A stretch of DNA of 64,000 bases from Sipunculus nudus (GCA_026874595.1 CM049317.1:67126618-67190617); one strand, 5' to 3'; shown: positions 22,985 through 36,347, numbered from the stretch's first letter. Notes: generated by a model from the letters alone, not told the origin. Program-made: numbers and translations.

Positions 22985-23166
22985 TATCAACATAAGGGAA
23001 TATAGGTACCAGGAAACATATGTACCATTGAACATAGGTACTATTGAACATAGGTACTATTGAACAAAGGTACCATTGAACACAGGTACCATTGAACATG
23101 GGTACTATTGAACATAGGTAACGTTGAACAAATGTACCATTGAATATAGGTACCAGGGAATGAAGG
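22985..23166. repeat. 16-bp minisatellite
   Basis: About 11 copies of GAACATAGGTACTATT with variants GGTACCATT and GAACAAAGGT. Units are in register, with a few substitutions each. Confidence 0.9.
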
Positions 23167-23529
23167 TATTGGTGAACTCTGGTATGGTCCCTAATGATGA
23201 AACACGTATTAAAACTAGTGGATCACGTTTAAACTTATCATTGACATATTTTTTTCTACTTTCCGACCTTTTCTCCTTTTCGTACTAAAGTTTTGGTGTA
23301 AATGAAAACACATATATACAGTGGAATGTTCAGACACTTCAATTGACGCATGCTCCGTTCAGAGAAGTTATACATATAAAAGTGTACGTTTCAAGGGCCT
23401 ACTTTAGGTCGGTGTAATAGTTGTTGATAAGAACGCTGGCCTTGTATCAATACATGTGAAATATTAATAAGGAAAACCCTGAAATATGCACAATCAACCA
23501 ATGTAATATTGTTCCGATACAATTTTCCG

Positions 23530-23705
23530 GTGTCTTTATCTGTGTCTCTTTGTCTCTCTGTCTCTCTTTATCTGTCTATCTGTCTCCCTCTCTGTCTTTG
23601 TATCTTTCTCTGTCTGTCTCTCTCACTCTCTCAGTCTCTTTCTCGTTTCTCTCTTTCTGTCTGTCTGTCTGTCATTTTCTCTCTGTCTGCCTCTTTCTCT
23701 TATTT
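23530..23705. repeat. CT/CTGT-rich simple repeat
   Basis: A pyrimidine tract of CTCT, CTGT and CTTT units. The plus-strand open frame over it (Ser/Leu-rich) is a translation of the tract and is not annotated as a gene. Confidence 0.95.
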
Positions 23706-24000
23706 AATAGATAAAATGAAACAATTCTGTTCTGAAATAAAAAGATCAGCCTCAAAGTAGACCCTGGTATGTTCAGCTATCCGTGAGACAGCCATCGGCG
23801 TCTCAGCTCTAGAGATCGAATTATGTGATTATATTTATCATCATCTGACCGTCATGCTTATGACACACAACTTATTATCTAATGGGTGATTTTATCTACA
23901 AGAAGTCTTTCTATAGCTAACCAATATCCGCTCTTATAATGGTTAATGGTTATCAGCTGAGCATCCATAATCGGAACAAGCATTTTCAAATTGTCAAAAG

Positions 24001-24039
24001 ATGGCTGATGAGAGTTTACATGACGAAAGCTACCCAAAT
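24001..24039 (+). CDS. Candidate first coding exon, unknown gene
   Basis: AAAAGATGGCT gives a good initiation context at 24001, followed by 13 codons (MADESLHDESYPN) that end exactly at a consensus donor, AAT|GTAAGTTC, in phase 0. The acidic, serine-rich start is typical of many N-termini, so no family can be named. A possible acceptor with frame lies at about 24380 (CCCCCAG|GCAACAG), but its frame stops after 19 codons. The start context and donor could be coincidental in this AT-rich DNA. Confidence 0.3.
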
Positions 24040-27000
24040 GTAAGTTCTTGTTAATTAATTATTAAGCATTTAATCCTGTTTGTATAAAATGTTACATAAT
24101 GAGAGTGAGGCTCATCAGGCACGAAACCGGATTATGAATCATAAATTCTAGACGTCAGTGCTTTCACATTTTATTTTAGCTTTTTCGGTGAAAACAAAAT
24201 AACATTATGTCAGGTTAAGAAGATTGTTGACGGTAACGTAATTTTAAAATTCGCATACATAATGTTGAAAATCGTGCAAAATGGTAATGGATTTACAATC
24301 TGTTATCACCGATATCTTGCCGGCCTTTTATTTTCTTACTGTTTTTACTTACTTTTCTCTGTAATATACGTACCCCCAGGCAACAGTTACAGGCGGCAGA
24401 AGATTATGCCTCAGACAAAAGATCTCATTCTGCCTTTAGATTAATCAGGTCCTAATGGGAACCCCGATCCTTGCAGTAAGAAGTCCGCTATCCTAAAGCC
24501 TATACAACCACCTCGTTAGATACAGTTTGTAATTATTAGAGATATTAGTGCACCTTCAATCTACCAAACTTGCACCTCTTCCACAAATAATAAGTTGGTA
24601 GTTAGAGACCGCAAAACTTCCTCCATTTTTTAAAATGGGCATATTATTATTTGGGACGTCAACTTATCCTTTTACTCTCCGGGAAAGAGCAAGTGTGGTC
24701 ATCCGGAAATTATTCAACCCACATAGGCTACACTAACAGTCACTGCAACTAACGAGGCAAAGTTTCAGAGTATATTTAATTTAGTTGTGTCTTCTGTGTT
24801 GTTTAAAGATAATCTTTGTTTTATTTTACGACCAGAGCTTGATGGTTAAGGTATCCAAGCACGAGTCCATGTCCAGACAGGGATATCTATCTTAACAAGT
24901 GTCTGCCGAGTGAAGCGGGGTAACCTAGCAAATCATAGAATACAAGGCTTATTGTAGCGAGGCTGTAGAATCGCGTTCCGTTTACAGCCTCCCACGCTTA
25001 GACTCTATACATAAGTACTTTCCCAATGTACTTAATTCATTTAGGAATGCATTGATTTTTATACTGAAACATTTTATAATATGGCCTGATATGACCTACT
25101 GTGGAGTGTCCTTTCCTGTGTTTCCTTTTACTCTTATTTACCTTCGTCAGGTAGTGAGGTAATAATTCTACCCATAGTAAGTTTCACTAAAATCAAATTT
25201 CCCCCAAAATAGATTCACTATTGTGGCATTTTAATCGATTGCATGTTTATAAAATAAATATTCAAATACAAGACGGATGTTTTGTTTAGGATAGTGTACA
25301 CACAGAAAATATGACCCTGTAATATAAAACCTGACAGAGGCTTTGAGCCTATGACTCAACGAGAGGGCGGGAATGACATGCGCGGGCAACTTCATGACTA
25401 TAAAATTCTGTCTGAACACTTGTAAGGAATTGACAGTGTACATGGGTTATTTTTTGCTCCGTTTCATTGATGTTCTCCCTATTTTTTTGCTCGATATTAC
25501 TAGGAAATTAGTGTTTTATCTATTAGCAAATGCGAAAGCAAACATCCGTATTTTGTTCATAAAGGCGAACTGAAATAAACAAATACATATAATTTACGAT
25601 TTTGTTGTTTATCACACAAATCATATTCATCTTTTGACAATATGTCCTTAACGTACATGGTGGCGTGACGTCACCGAACACCTCGTAATTGCCCAGCGAC
25701 ATAATGGGAAGGAAACGGGTATTCTTAAAAAGATTAATAAAGATTTTTATGTAATATGATTCTAATAAACTAGTTCCGAAAATAAAATACTTCTCTTTTA
25801 AACTGATACATTAGTACGTCATTTGTTGTAAACTATATTTTAGGGTTTTTTTTAGTGGTTTGAAAAGGTGAAAAACAAGGAACTCATCTGTCACGTTGCT
25901 CAGCTGCATTTTGGAAAGTTTGAGTAAATGCAAAATTTTCTTATTTCTTTTGGCTTTTCATATATATTAGCCTTTGATAAGCTAAGAGGATAAGGCCCTG
26001 CTAAAATGAAACCCTGTAAATAATGGACATGAGCCCTAGTATAATAAAAAACATTAATTCATTAACTGAAATAAAAATACTGTTAAAAAATCAAAAGAGC
26101 ATCAACAAAATTTAAACAGCATCTTTACACAAGCATATTAGGTATAAATTGCATTTGTACTGTGTAATAAACCATTAAACCATTTAATGATGCAATAAGA
26201 AAAAAAGTGGACCCAAGTGTTATATAAAAAAATATACATTCCATAAACAAAAAATGTGTAAATGTAATTAAGTTTTCAACAGTTAAATATTTGGCTATAT
26301 GAGCTAAAAATAAATCCCACGAAAGTTTGCCTAATATTCCTGATTAACTAAATTTTACAGTGTCATTCATATCAAGGCCCAGCCAACTTTAAGAGATATA
26401 AATGAATCGCTTCAAAATATTTATATCTTATTAAATCTTATAACATGTCAATGAGCACTTATCTTGATATTTTGTCACTTTTGAATTCAAAAGAGATTGA
26501 CATTCAAATCCTGTAAATATTTTTGTTAAAAAAAATAAAATTGTTCAAGTCTCAACAAAAAAAAATGTTTTTAAAATTGAAATTATAAGATTCATTTTGT
26601 CTATTAACCTGTGTATTGAAATTACACAATATAAAAAAAATTACACAATACTGACCTTATATCTGGTATATACATAGGAAATATATAGAGGAATAAACAT
26701 ATGAAATATGATCAAAGTCAGGTCAGTGGTTTAGATATTAGGTAGTCTTGAAGTGTGACAATCGGTTTTAAACGGAAAAATGAGGTTTTACCTTAATATC
26801 TCAAAGAAAAGAATTTCACCGTTTTGGCGAAACGAAACGACTAAATTCCTGCCTTTTTTTAATATTTATAGCCAAAAAATGAACAACAGTAGTGAGACTG
26901 AGTATAATAGGTTACTTGATTGAGGGAAATTTGTATCCTAAAAGGTCGAGCATATGACTTAAAGCGAGGTAATAGTTTACCTCCCACAAACACCATCATG

Positions 27001-28937
27001 AAATTTGAAATTAAAGAATACTCTACACCTTAAAGGTTAGCATAGCATTGAGCTAAAGTACTTTATCATTGAAAAGTTTAACATATTCGAAAGCCTACTT
27101 TAAAGTTCAACTGTACAAGAAGTACCTAAATAAATGATTAAAAGGGTGTATATATGAAAACTTGGATTACTTATCCTAAATAAGGTTTATAAAGCTGATA
27201 TCTCAATCAGAATAATATAAATTTAGAGCATTACTCAAGTTGCTTTTTTGGGCAATCAACAGTCCAGTGAGTGAATTCGGTTTCTCTGCAGAAATCTACA
27301 GTTTATCCACATGTAACGTAAACATTACCAGGACAAAACTGAAATATTTGATCAGCTATGGATACCAATATGATTCAGGGATTCATTTGATATAATATAT
27401 GAAAATAAGGAAGCATTTAAAGAATTAACTCTGTAAAGTACTTATAAACGATTTAAATATTTCACAGAATTCTTTTAATATATAATTGGCTGACCAAGTG
27501 GTGACCAAATAAGTGAAAAAATCATTTTACCTAACAAAATGGGTAAACTTTATCATTTTGCGTTCGGTGTTAACAAGAATATATTAATCCCTAAGAGCAG
27601 TGTTTTATTTGCTGTATTGAACATGACTAGCGGGTATACCCTAATTCTGACATGCGACATGTGAATTTTTGTGTGTACGCAAAATTGCATTCCCTACGAT
27701 CAGTCTCGATATTTTTATGAGGCCAGTGTTTCATAAGGTTAAGGAAATACAACAGAAAGAAATCCGAGGACAGTCTGAACTAAGTAACCTGTTTGCGTGA
27801 GAGTTTGATCGGTAATAGACCCGTACCTTCCAGGTAGAAACCAGAGGAATGCTTTGCCGCTGACCCCGCCCTCATCCATAAATTTTAGTATACATTAATC
27901 TCGTCAATCTAGTTTGGGTATTAAGAATCATGTTCATGATAACTTCTGAACAAGCGTACGTGCGTCTGCAAGCTCTAGATTTATCTTCCAGATTAAAGCT
28001 TCGCAAAAATAGAAAGAAAAATCCAAAATTAAAACATTCAACGATGACAAAAACGTTCAAAGATATATTTGAGTATATTTGAAGGAACAAAATCAAATGT
28101 GTCATAAAGTCAAGACATATACATCTTCTTTTCCTGGGAAACTATATTATATAAAATATTTTTAGTCGTTGTGATTTATATTGCTGTCGTCGAGTTACCA
28201 ATGCAGGGACAGACGTGTTCTAAAGATAGCAGCCACAACACACTCCATAACCGTCACTGCGTGGGCCCATGTCTTTCTTGGGAAGCAAGTTTTAACATGT
28301 TTTTTTGAGAACGCTAACATTGGTACTAAGATCTGCTAGGACCGGTCTATTCTAAATATAACATAGCTATTCATCTTTGTCTAATTCCTGTCATACTGGA
28401 AACTTTTCTTTCTCGCGAATTCAGTAATACCAAGAGGCTTGTAGTCTATAAGCTCCATACAAAAAAATTATTGCGGAGTTGCTATGAATGAGGAGAGATG
28501 AAAAAAGTTTAAACCAACATTTGACTCTTGCGTTGAAAAGAGAACTCGAGTACTCGAGGCCGAGTATCTCAAACCAATTACTCAAATCCAAAATAAGGAA
28601 AGGAGAAAGGAGAAATTTTTGGATATATTACCAATTATTCTTGTATTTATTAATTATGCCTGTAAATTCAAAATATATAAAAAAATCAAAGCGTTTATTG
28701 AAAGATTAATGGGGAAAACTATAAACTGATTGAGAAAAATATTTCAAATTTAATTTTTTTCCCTAGAAAGTGAGGGGGCTCATGAGTTTGATAAATAATT
28801 ACATAGACGAATATTTTCATGCAACTCCTACATGTATCTGCTATAATCTGCAGGCATCCCTGAGCACTCTAGATTTAATAACCGTGTAAAGGCTCAGGAA
28901 CACTTGGACAGGTCAGTCCTATTCCATTTTCTTAAAT
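24040..28937. other. Long AT-rich region without a supported gene
   Basis: 25.7-27.6 kb is especially AT-rich, with many short A and T runs and hardly any open frame above 60 codons. No simple repeat or transposon is recognised. It could be intron if the candidate exon at 24001 is real. Confidence 0.4.
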
Positions 28938-29300
28938 CTTTGCCTCTTCCAGGAGGGTCTGCTTTCATTCAAGTTCGTGTGTTTGTGTATTTGTGTTTTT
29001 TGTGTGTGTGTTTGTGCGTGTGTTTGTTCACAACATAACTGACGCAGTCAGGCACAGAATACCGTGAAATTTTCAGGACACCTTGGGAATGGGCCAAAGA
29101 ACAAACGATTAGATTTTGGTTTGGATCTGGTTTATGATCCGGATCCAGGAAGGCGTACTAGGAATATTCACAAATGTGCAGTCACTTATGCCAGAGTGAA
29201 TTAATGAAAGTATACACCTGTTGCGGGAAATGATGGGCCAATATAGGCCAATAAGTGAATGGAAACATGGTTGCGGAATACCCCACATGAAGGGCCGCAT
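28938..29300 (+). repeat. CCTCCGCC-terminated dispersed repeat, copy B
   Basis: It starts GCCTCTTCCAGGAGGG, has the TTCGTGTGTTTGTG tract, the TTTTGGTTTGGATCTGG and GATCCGGATCCAGGA core, and ends ATACCCCACATG. Same layout as copies A, C and D. Confidence 0.75.
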
Positions 29301-29495
29301 AATGCATATTTCTATTTAAGTTATACGATTAAATTGCAACCAGTCCGGATGGCTGAGTGTTTAGCGATTCTGAATTGTGAACTGACATACTGACATGATA
29401 GCCAAACTTTCTGTAAACGGGGACGTCGGTGGTCATCCCACTGGGGGTCTCCTTGGTAAGTACGGCGTGTCCATCCGAGAAGTGTTGGCTGGCCC

Positions 29496-29511
29496 GGGGG
29501 GGGGGGGGGGG
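29496..29511. repeat. 16-base G run
   Basis: A homopolymer of 16 G inside otherwise unique sequence; similar runs occur at about 8083, 47131 and 52011. Confidence 0.9.
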
Positions 29512-29846
29512 CAACTCGGATACATACTATGTTCAAATCTGATTGGAAGGTGCCAGACTGGCACATCCCACAAAGCTACATACATGAGAATAATGTATTT
29601 AAGGGTTGAAAACTTTGCATTATAAATGGAAATATCTCATAAAAAATTTTCAATTTTTTTTTAATGCTCAAGGGTGCTAAAGCTTGCTCATCAGAATCAA
29701 ATTCCTATAATTGATTTCGACCCTACAATAAATTAAGGGTTTGTTATAGACTTCAGGTTACTGTTTATTCTAATTTGGAACTCGATTTTTTTTTATTCCT
29801 ATATGTTCCTAATTTAACAGTACATTTTGAAAATTAGTGTTTTTCA

Positions 29847-29895
29847 GGAAAATGCATGTTCGAACAACATCGTCTAGCATGGCCGCGGTCAAGAC
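29847..29895 (+). CDS. Candidate short exon, unknown gene
   Basis: A 49-bp segment bounded by an acceptor (GTGTTTTTCAG) and a strong donor (AAGAC|GTAAGTGAG). Two frames are open; one contains ATG at 29879 in a CpG-rich context (MAAVKT). It could be an internal micro-exon or a first exon starting at that ATG. No partner exon was found. Confidence 0.25.
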
Positions 29896-30024
29896 GTAAG
29901 TGAGCGATAAAAGAAGAAGCTGAAGCAATATCCCCGTGTATGGTCAAATGCATGCATGCAAGTACCTCAGCTGAATATCAGTGTATCATTATCATGTGTA
30001 AATAAAAAAAATTATAACATGTTA

Positions 30025-30450
30025 TTTGACAACTTCCGGCTATGATAATTTATCAATTTGAAGATTATTTTATACAAAATTGCACCAAAGCCGCTTCCGT
30101 TATTTGTTAAGAGCTTCGCAGATGCGTGGAGAACACCCAAATGAAAGATCGATTCATAGACAACTTACAATTCTAAATCAGTATTTTGTGGAATATAGTT
30201 ATATATGAAACTAAATAATTCATGAGCTGTACGTTGAAAACTTCACTCTGTGATAATTTATAAATTTTGAGATCAATTAATGCCAAACTCTGACAGCGCC
30301 GCTTCCGATGTGTCACAGTTAATGACGTGAATGATCAGCCAATGATAAATCCATTGATATCTTATGATACAAGCTTTATCTTTATTCATGTTTTTTTACG
30401 AAACTAAATAATAGAAACGGAAAATATTGAGGGACACCGCTTCCCACATC
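30025..30450. repeat. Degenerate ~195-bp tandem duplication
   Basis: Blocks GATAATTTAT, AATTTGAAGAT/AATTTTGAGAT and CCGCTTCCG recur about 195 bp apart (30040-30105, 30235-30310), and GAAACTAAATAAT recurs at 30207 and 30399 with a third CCGCTTCC near 30440. Old and diverged. Confidence 0.45.
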
Positions 30451-31496
30451 AGGGCACGCATGCTTCACAGATCAAAGCGTGCTTCGCGGATTACAGAATA
30501 CTTCGCGGAAAGACAATCAAGGGACCTGGGCCGTACCGGGATTTTATTAGCTCATGTTATTAACGTGTGCAGATCAAAGACGTAATGCCTGACTTGTTTG
30601 TAACGGTAGAGTGCTTTATACCCACGCAGCTTCGCGCAACGCAGGGATGAGCCAGTGACCTAACTGTTTGTCACTGCTGGTGTCCAGATAAAGTTAGCTC
30701 ACCTCGAGTTAGTAAACCGTGTCACATGTCACGATCAATGTATTTCAAAAGATTTGTACCTGTTAAGACACGGGAATGCGTCAGGTTACAAATACGTCAC
30801 CTCTCAGAGAAACTAATGTACCTGTGGAGGTTCAATGCGTGATGTCTAAGACTGATTGAAAGTAGCTACATCATCAGAGAATCGAGCGTGATACACGTAT
30901 TCGCTGTCAAGGTTTAACCGGTGTTCGAATTGTAACATGTCAAATGATATATTACTTTCTCAGATAAGTTACCGTGTCCGTACCATCGCCGAATACGAAC
31001 TAAATCAGAATAGACGGTACTTGATGTCGGCCTTCATCATCCTCCGCAGCTGGTCTTTGGTATTGTATTGCCTTTTGTTTTGTCATTGTGATGTATTAGT
31101 CCTGGATTGAGATCAGTAGTTCTTCGTCGTCAGAAGAAGTCAGTTAACTATATATGTTTTGGCCCATGTTTTTTTTGGCCGTCTTGGGGCGCGCTTAAAA
31201 CGGACGACACATACTAGCGTTTATCGCATTTCGAAAGGTTTATGAGCGCACATGGCATGTTGGAATTTAGGGCTTTCCCAATTTTAGGTCATAAAATCAT
31301 TTTAATGGAATCCCTTGAGCGTTTACCGGATGCGTTCATCGCCAAAATCGAGTAGTGTTCAATGAGGTATGTGTCATGTTCTACTGAAATATTAGTTTCC
31401 GATATTGTTTAGACGGATGCGATGACCGGATGTGTTAATCGAATGCGATAAACGCTGGTATGGGTCTACCAGCTTAAGCTTAGAGAGGAATCTCTC

Positions 31497-31970
31497 ATTA
31501 CCTCCGCCAGGAGGCTATAAGTTAATTCCCGTTCGTGTGTGTGTGTGTTTGTATGTGTGTGTTTGTTCACAACATGACTCAGAATATCATGAAAATTTCA
31601 GTGCATGTCGGGAAAGGGCAAATAAAGAATCTAATAGATTTTGTTGTTGATCCAGCATCTTCTCCGGATGCATTTATGCACGAATGATCTTGGGAATATG
31701 GACAAAAAGCCAAGCTCATTCTGCGCCGCGCATTGGGTTCAGGTCACGGTCGAGCGCCCAGCACCTCGGAGAGTCCGTGTTCAGTGGTTATCTGCAATGG
31801 GGCTTGTGCACACTAGCAATTTCAAAATACTAACTTCAGCACCAGGATTTAAATGTTCGCAGAGTGTTAGTGATACGTGTGCTTTTAGTTCTAGGTGAGT
31901 GGAAGCAAACACGGGTTAGGGAGCACCTCACAATAGAGACCCCCACATGGCGGAGGCATGCATTCATTGG
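31497..31970 (+). repeat. CCTCCGCC-terminated dispersed repeat, copy C, with ~190-bp insertion
   Basis: The best-preserved ends of the family: ACCTCCGCCAGGAGGCTATA at the left and CCCCCACATGGCGGAGGCAT at the right. Relative to copy D, about 190 bp are extra between roughly 31706 and 31893; this insert is more GC-rich than its host. Confidence 0.75.
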
Positions 31971-33904
31971 AATTCAGTCGGAGATTACCTGAAAGCGCAT
32001 ATTTTCTGTCTGTGATCTTTCTGTGTGACTTTCATGAATTGTTAAAAAAGCTTCTACATTTTATATATGCGTTCAAAACCATAAACACGCAGCTTACAAC
32101 CGTGTATTATTTCATTCTTTTATAAACGTAACACAGGTGTATTGCAGATGGCGTAGTATGTTGTCTGCGATACGACCGCGTTACGTTTACAATACGATGG
32201 GAATGCATAAGAAACACCGACCTAGCGTCTTATGTACAGTACACGGACGAACGCTACGTTTTCATTATTCTTAACGCAGACGCAAAACTTAGAACATGCC
32301 CTATTTTTTTAGTGTAACGAGCAAATCGCATACGTTAATGTCGCGGTGACAGCAATTACCAAAATGCTAACATGACCAGCTGATTGAATTAATGCAAACG
32401 GTACGAAACCCTTCAATCAAATAGATTACAAAGAACTTTTAAAACTTTGGGATTATTAGTTATAATGGATTATGGCTTCATTCCGTTCAAAATAAAACTT
32501 CTTGCTCAGCGAGGTCTAACAAATCTACGGATTAAACAAAGCTCTGGCACGTCACTTGTTCAATAAGATCTGGACCTAAGTAATTATCCTTTCCAAGTTG
32601 ACTGATAATCTACAAAATGATTGATTTATATTTACAGGGAACCTTTCAAATTACGACCAAGAACCGGACCTCATTTCTTCGAGGTGGTCGTCTAATCAAG
32701 GTCTGATATAAAAAGCAGAACAGAATTGGGACCATGAGAAAGTGGTCGTTATTTTGGAGTGGTCGCTGAGCGTAGGTGGTCGTCAAGTGAGGTATTACTG
32801 TATTCGTTTTAAAGAAAGGTCCGAGAACTCACGGTTGTATCCTGTACAACCACAGGAGGCTATAGGTTACAATACAATCAGAAATGATACTTTGAAGCCT
32901 TCTTCGTTTCATTTTTTTACAAACAGGTACAGTCGTAAAATCATGACGTTTCGTCAATACAAACAAACCATTAACCCGAATTATACCGAATACCAAAAGA
33001 TTGGCAATAGGCATTTGTTTCAAATTATGCTAATAGTCGAGATAGATTTCAATTACTGGTAATTGTTGTTCTTTGAAGCAATCGCGTGTTTATAGAATTT
33101 ATTTATATGATTAATTTAAATTGGTCAAGGTTTGGTTGGGCATACGTTCCTTGTGTGGTCTCTGGCGTTCCTGAGTGCCCTCTAGTTCACTCCTGTTTTA
33201 TATCCGACATTTGTCATACTTTTTTTAATCAAATGTCTCCGAAAATTGTTAATGGATTAATTTTGAAGAGAACAATGAGCCATAAATCAAGTAAGAAATT
33301 ACTAGGAATGGGACAGAATGATCTAATTTGGAATAAAGTGTATAGCACTATTATTTGAGGATTCGGGCGTGGTCTTATAATGCGTTATCCCGCTCTCAAC
33401 TCTGCCGATTAACCTTCCTTTGCCACACAGCTCTCTCCTTAGATAGATTCTCACCTGCATGGACGCTGCTCCGGAATACATCCCCGCACACTTATCGAAC
33501 CCTCACAGGTTTATTTCTTCAGTTTCTCTAAACCGCTCATGATGGCTGCCGTTTTTGGTACACAACATCACAAGTCGCACGCAGAAATTATGTGTTTACC
33601 GTACAAGTACAATTCAAAACAGCAGTTAGCGGATCCTGATCACAAACCGATTTCTGGCAACTGTTGGCTGAGAACAGTGCGTGGGCAGACAAAAAACGCT
33701 TAATACATAGAACTTTTTGTTTTGCTGGAGAAAATAAATCAGTTCGTTTATTGATGTGATTGTGCGCCCTGTTTGTTCATATAAAATGAGATTTGAGAGA
33801 CCTAGCTAATAAAATACGAATTCTCTTCACGAGATGCCATAATGGCCTTTTTAAAGGTGTAAAAATACACATAACTCATTATTTGGCGGAATCACTGCTA
33901 GTGA
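31971..33904. other. Unassigned intergenic sequence
   Basis: Two open frames of about 90-106 codons (32742-33062, 33086-33358) have no recognisable motif, splice pairing or paralogue. Nothing else seen. Confidence 0.4.
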
Positions 33905-34150
33905 TTAATTATTCTGTCAGCCAAGCAAAGAAACAAGCTAATCAGAAAATCCATCATTATTTCAAAACGATCAGAATTATGTGGGAGTACTTTGGGCTGC
34001 GCTTATTAAAATTCGAAGGCCATGATCAGCAATTAGTAATAAACGAATGCCTATTAAGAAAAATATCACGCAGTGGTGAAAGTAATCAAAGACATTTAAG
34101 ACAAAATAACAGCTTGCTGCTTAATCACAATCTCAAAGCGAAGCGTACTC
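33905..34150 (+). repeat. Dispersed repeat, copy 1 (partner at 43143-43365)
   Basis: It shares long matches with 43143-43365 in the same orientation, including ATGTGGGAGTACTTTGG and GTGAAAGTAATCAAAG. The 130-codon open frame across it is not preserved in the partner copy, so it is treated as a repeat and not as a gene. Confidence 0.7.
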
Positions 34151-35464
34151 GTATAATTATGATAAAAAATGGATGGTGGTCATAATTCCTGCGTGATTTT
34201 TGTTATGGAGCGACAGTTTGAAAAACTGAGTTAGTTTCACACAGAACTGAGTCATTTGAATGTTGGTTATTAACTTTCCCAAGCATGTGATTCAAACACG
34301 AGTTCTTTGCTGCAAGCTAATGAAGAAACCACTGAAATATGTGTATACATATCATGCTGTTTCTCTAAACATTTCCCGAAGTGTTAACTATTTTGAGACA
34401 GATATAACAGGTATAACAAATGCGCCACCCTCCATATACAGTTCCTAATAATCCGAAAATAATTTAAAATATATGCGCTAATTAAACAGAGTCAGCTGTT
34501 ACACGTTTATTAAAATTGGACTCAGACTTTTATTATGTTCTAATAAGACTCAAAGGACTTCAAAACAGTTATAAGTGGGCTCAAGGCGCATGTTCCCGGA
34601 TTTTTAGACGGGCTTGGACTCGCACTTGGACTAAGACTCGGATGAGGTGAATTCAAGTAAAATCCACCCTTCTGGTAATAAATATAATGCTTTCTTTCGA
34701 TAAATCTTCCGGGTATCATGTTTTCTTTATATATTATTTTAAACATCTACCCTAAGAGGTGTCGGAGTTTGAAGTCAGTATATATCGCTAAGCTTAGCCA
34801 TGAAAACATTAAACATGACTCACAAGCCTTTTTTTAAAAAAACTTCTGTATTCTGTGAGTCATTATTCAACAGCCGTTCCGAGGGTCGGATCATGAATGT
34901 TGGCATTATTTCAAATGAATACAATAAAAAGTCGTGTTTCAATGGCATTTTGATTACATATACATACATTAAAACGAGTCTAATGGCGCCAAACACCGCC
35001 TTTTTTCCCGCAGGAAGAGTTTTTGCGAGAAAAACGTGGCGGTATTCGAGACTAGTTCCCAAGGGGCGCTCATGTTTTCTTTCTAAACATAAGCATGTCT
35101 CTATATGTTTAATGCAGGAAAAGACGTCCCTTTTGGTAAAATTTGTAGTTATAACAATATGCGTTGGTTCTTTGCGCTAATATGGACCCTTAAATGAACG
35201 TGAGCAGTACAGTTAATCTGCGCTGGTTCCACGGCATTCTTGAAAATCCTGCAAACATTACTTGTCACTATTTAGACGATACGGAACGTGATTGCGCCCA
35301 GATTTCGGTTATCATTGTAGTTAAATTGCAATAACAATGGGAATTATCAAAGCTACAGGGACCTGACTATGTAAGAATATCCGAAAATCAAAGTTCACCA
35401 TAACGTTATGTTTTCTAAACCTGCATGGTAATGGACCCCCGGCCTCACGCCAGTTGCAAATTTT
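34151..35464. other. Unassigned intergenic sequence
   Basis: The only long frame, 34800-35180 (126 codons, plus), has no recognised domain and is overlapped by an 80-codon frame on the other strand. No repeat recognised. Confidence 0.4.
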
Positions 35465-35496
35465 GGCCACGTTACCACGTTACCACGTTACCACGG
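35465..35496. repeat. 9-bp tandem repeat
   Basis: About 3.5 copies of CCACGTTAC directly abutting the hAT-like end that follows. Confidence 0.85.
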
Positions 35497-35680
35497 ATCC
35501 AGGATTTAGGAAAAGAGGGGACCAACCCAGGAGTACTGATAATAAACCTAAAAAAAACTCCCCAAGTAAGAAAAAAGAGGGGTCCAGGTCGCATAAATTG
35601 GTCTGATACCCTTTTTGAATAATGATGAGGCCGGAGAAAAAGGAAGGGGTCCGGACCCCCTTGACCGCTCCATTAGATCT
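35492..35680 (+). repeat. hAT-like element end (GGATCCAGGATTTAGG family)
   Basis: GGATCCAGGATTTAGGAAAA and the following GAGGGG...CCAACCC match the reverse complement of 52700-52748. The right end is unclear and may lie near the GGGGTCCGGACCCCC palindrome at 35646-35660. Confidence 0.5.
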
Positions 35681-36149
35681 GCTTCTAAACCGCCTCCTTT
35701 TCACTCGTACAGAGCCTGACTTAAGATCACCAACAATCAGAAATGACATTTGCTTGTCAATGTGATTGAAACGTGTGGATTAAAGAACACCTCCCACTTG
35801 AACATTCTTTTCATCACTCTCTAATTCTTAATCTAATAATTAAAACCTATGATGATTATAAGACCGGTTTACTTTGTATTTCTTGCAAAAAAAATGACAA
35901 TTTATTCACGTGACATAGGGAAAAGGCATAAGGTCAATTACTTGAATATTTATACATTTAAAGCACGATAAATATGTGAAAGTAAGTCAGAAAAATCACA
36001 TACAATAACTTATGTAATTCAATTACCAGATCTGAAGGTAAAACTTATCCTCTATTCCATGCCAGAAGAAGCGGGTGCGATTTTTTTCATATTTTCTACA
36101 ACTTCCAGAATTGCCGCCATTTTTATATGGCACAGATATTTGTACCTAA

Positions 36150-36195
36150 TGTATTCGGTAATTAATTGTACAAAAAGCGTCTGTTCACATTGTAT

Positions 36196-36244
<49 letters not shown>

Positions 36245-36298
36245 AATCGGTAATTAATTGTACAAAAAAAGTCGGTTTACAATGTATTAATATATTAA

Positions 36299-36345
<47 letters not shown>
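36150..36345. repeat. Short tandem duplication containing two TA arrays
   Basis: TCGGTAATTAATTGTACAAA occurs at about 36154 and 36247, each followed by a similar stretch ending in CATTGTATTGATA or CAATGTATTAATA and then (TA)n (36196-36241 and 36300-36343). Confidence 0.85.
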
Positions 36346-36346
<1 letters not shown>

Positions 36347-36347
36347 A

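Noticed and set aside
23509-23760. Ser/Leu-rich 83-codon frame
   Set aside because: Translation of the CT-rich simple repeat.
33793-34185. 130-codon plus-strand open frame as a gene
   Set aside because: It overlaps a two-copy repeat, the partner copy breaks the frame, and no domain or splice context is seen.
34800-35180. 126-codon open frame as a gene
   Set aside because: No motif, no promoter or splice evidence, and an overlapping frame on the other strand.
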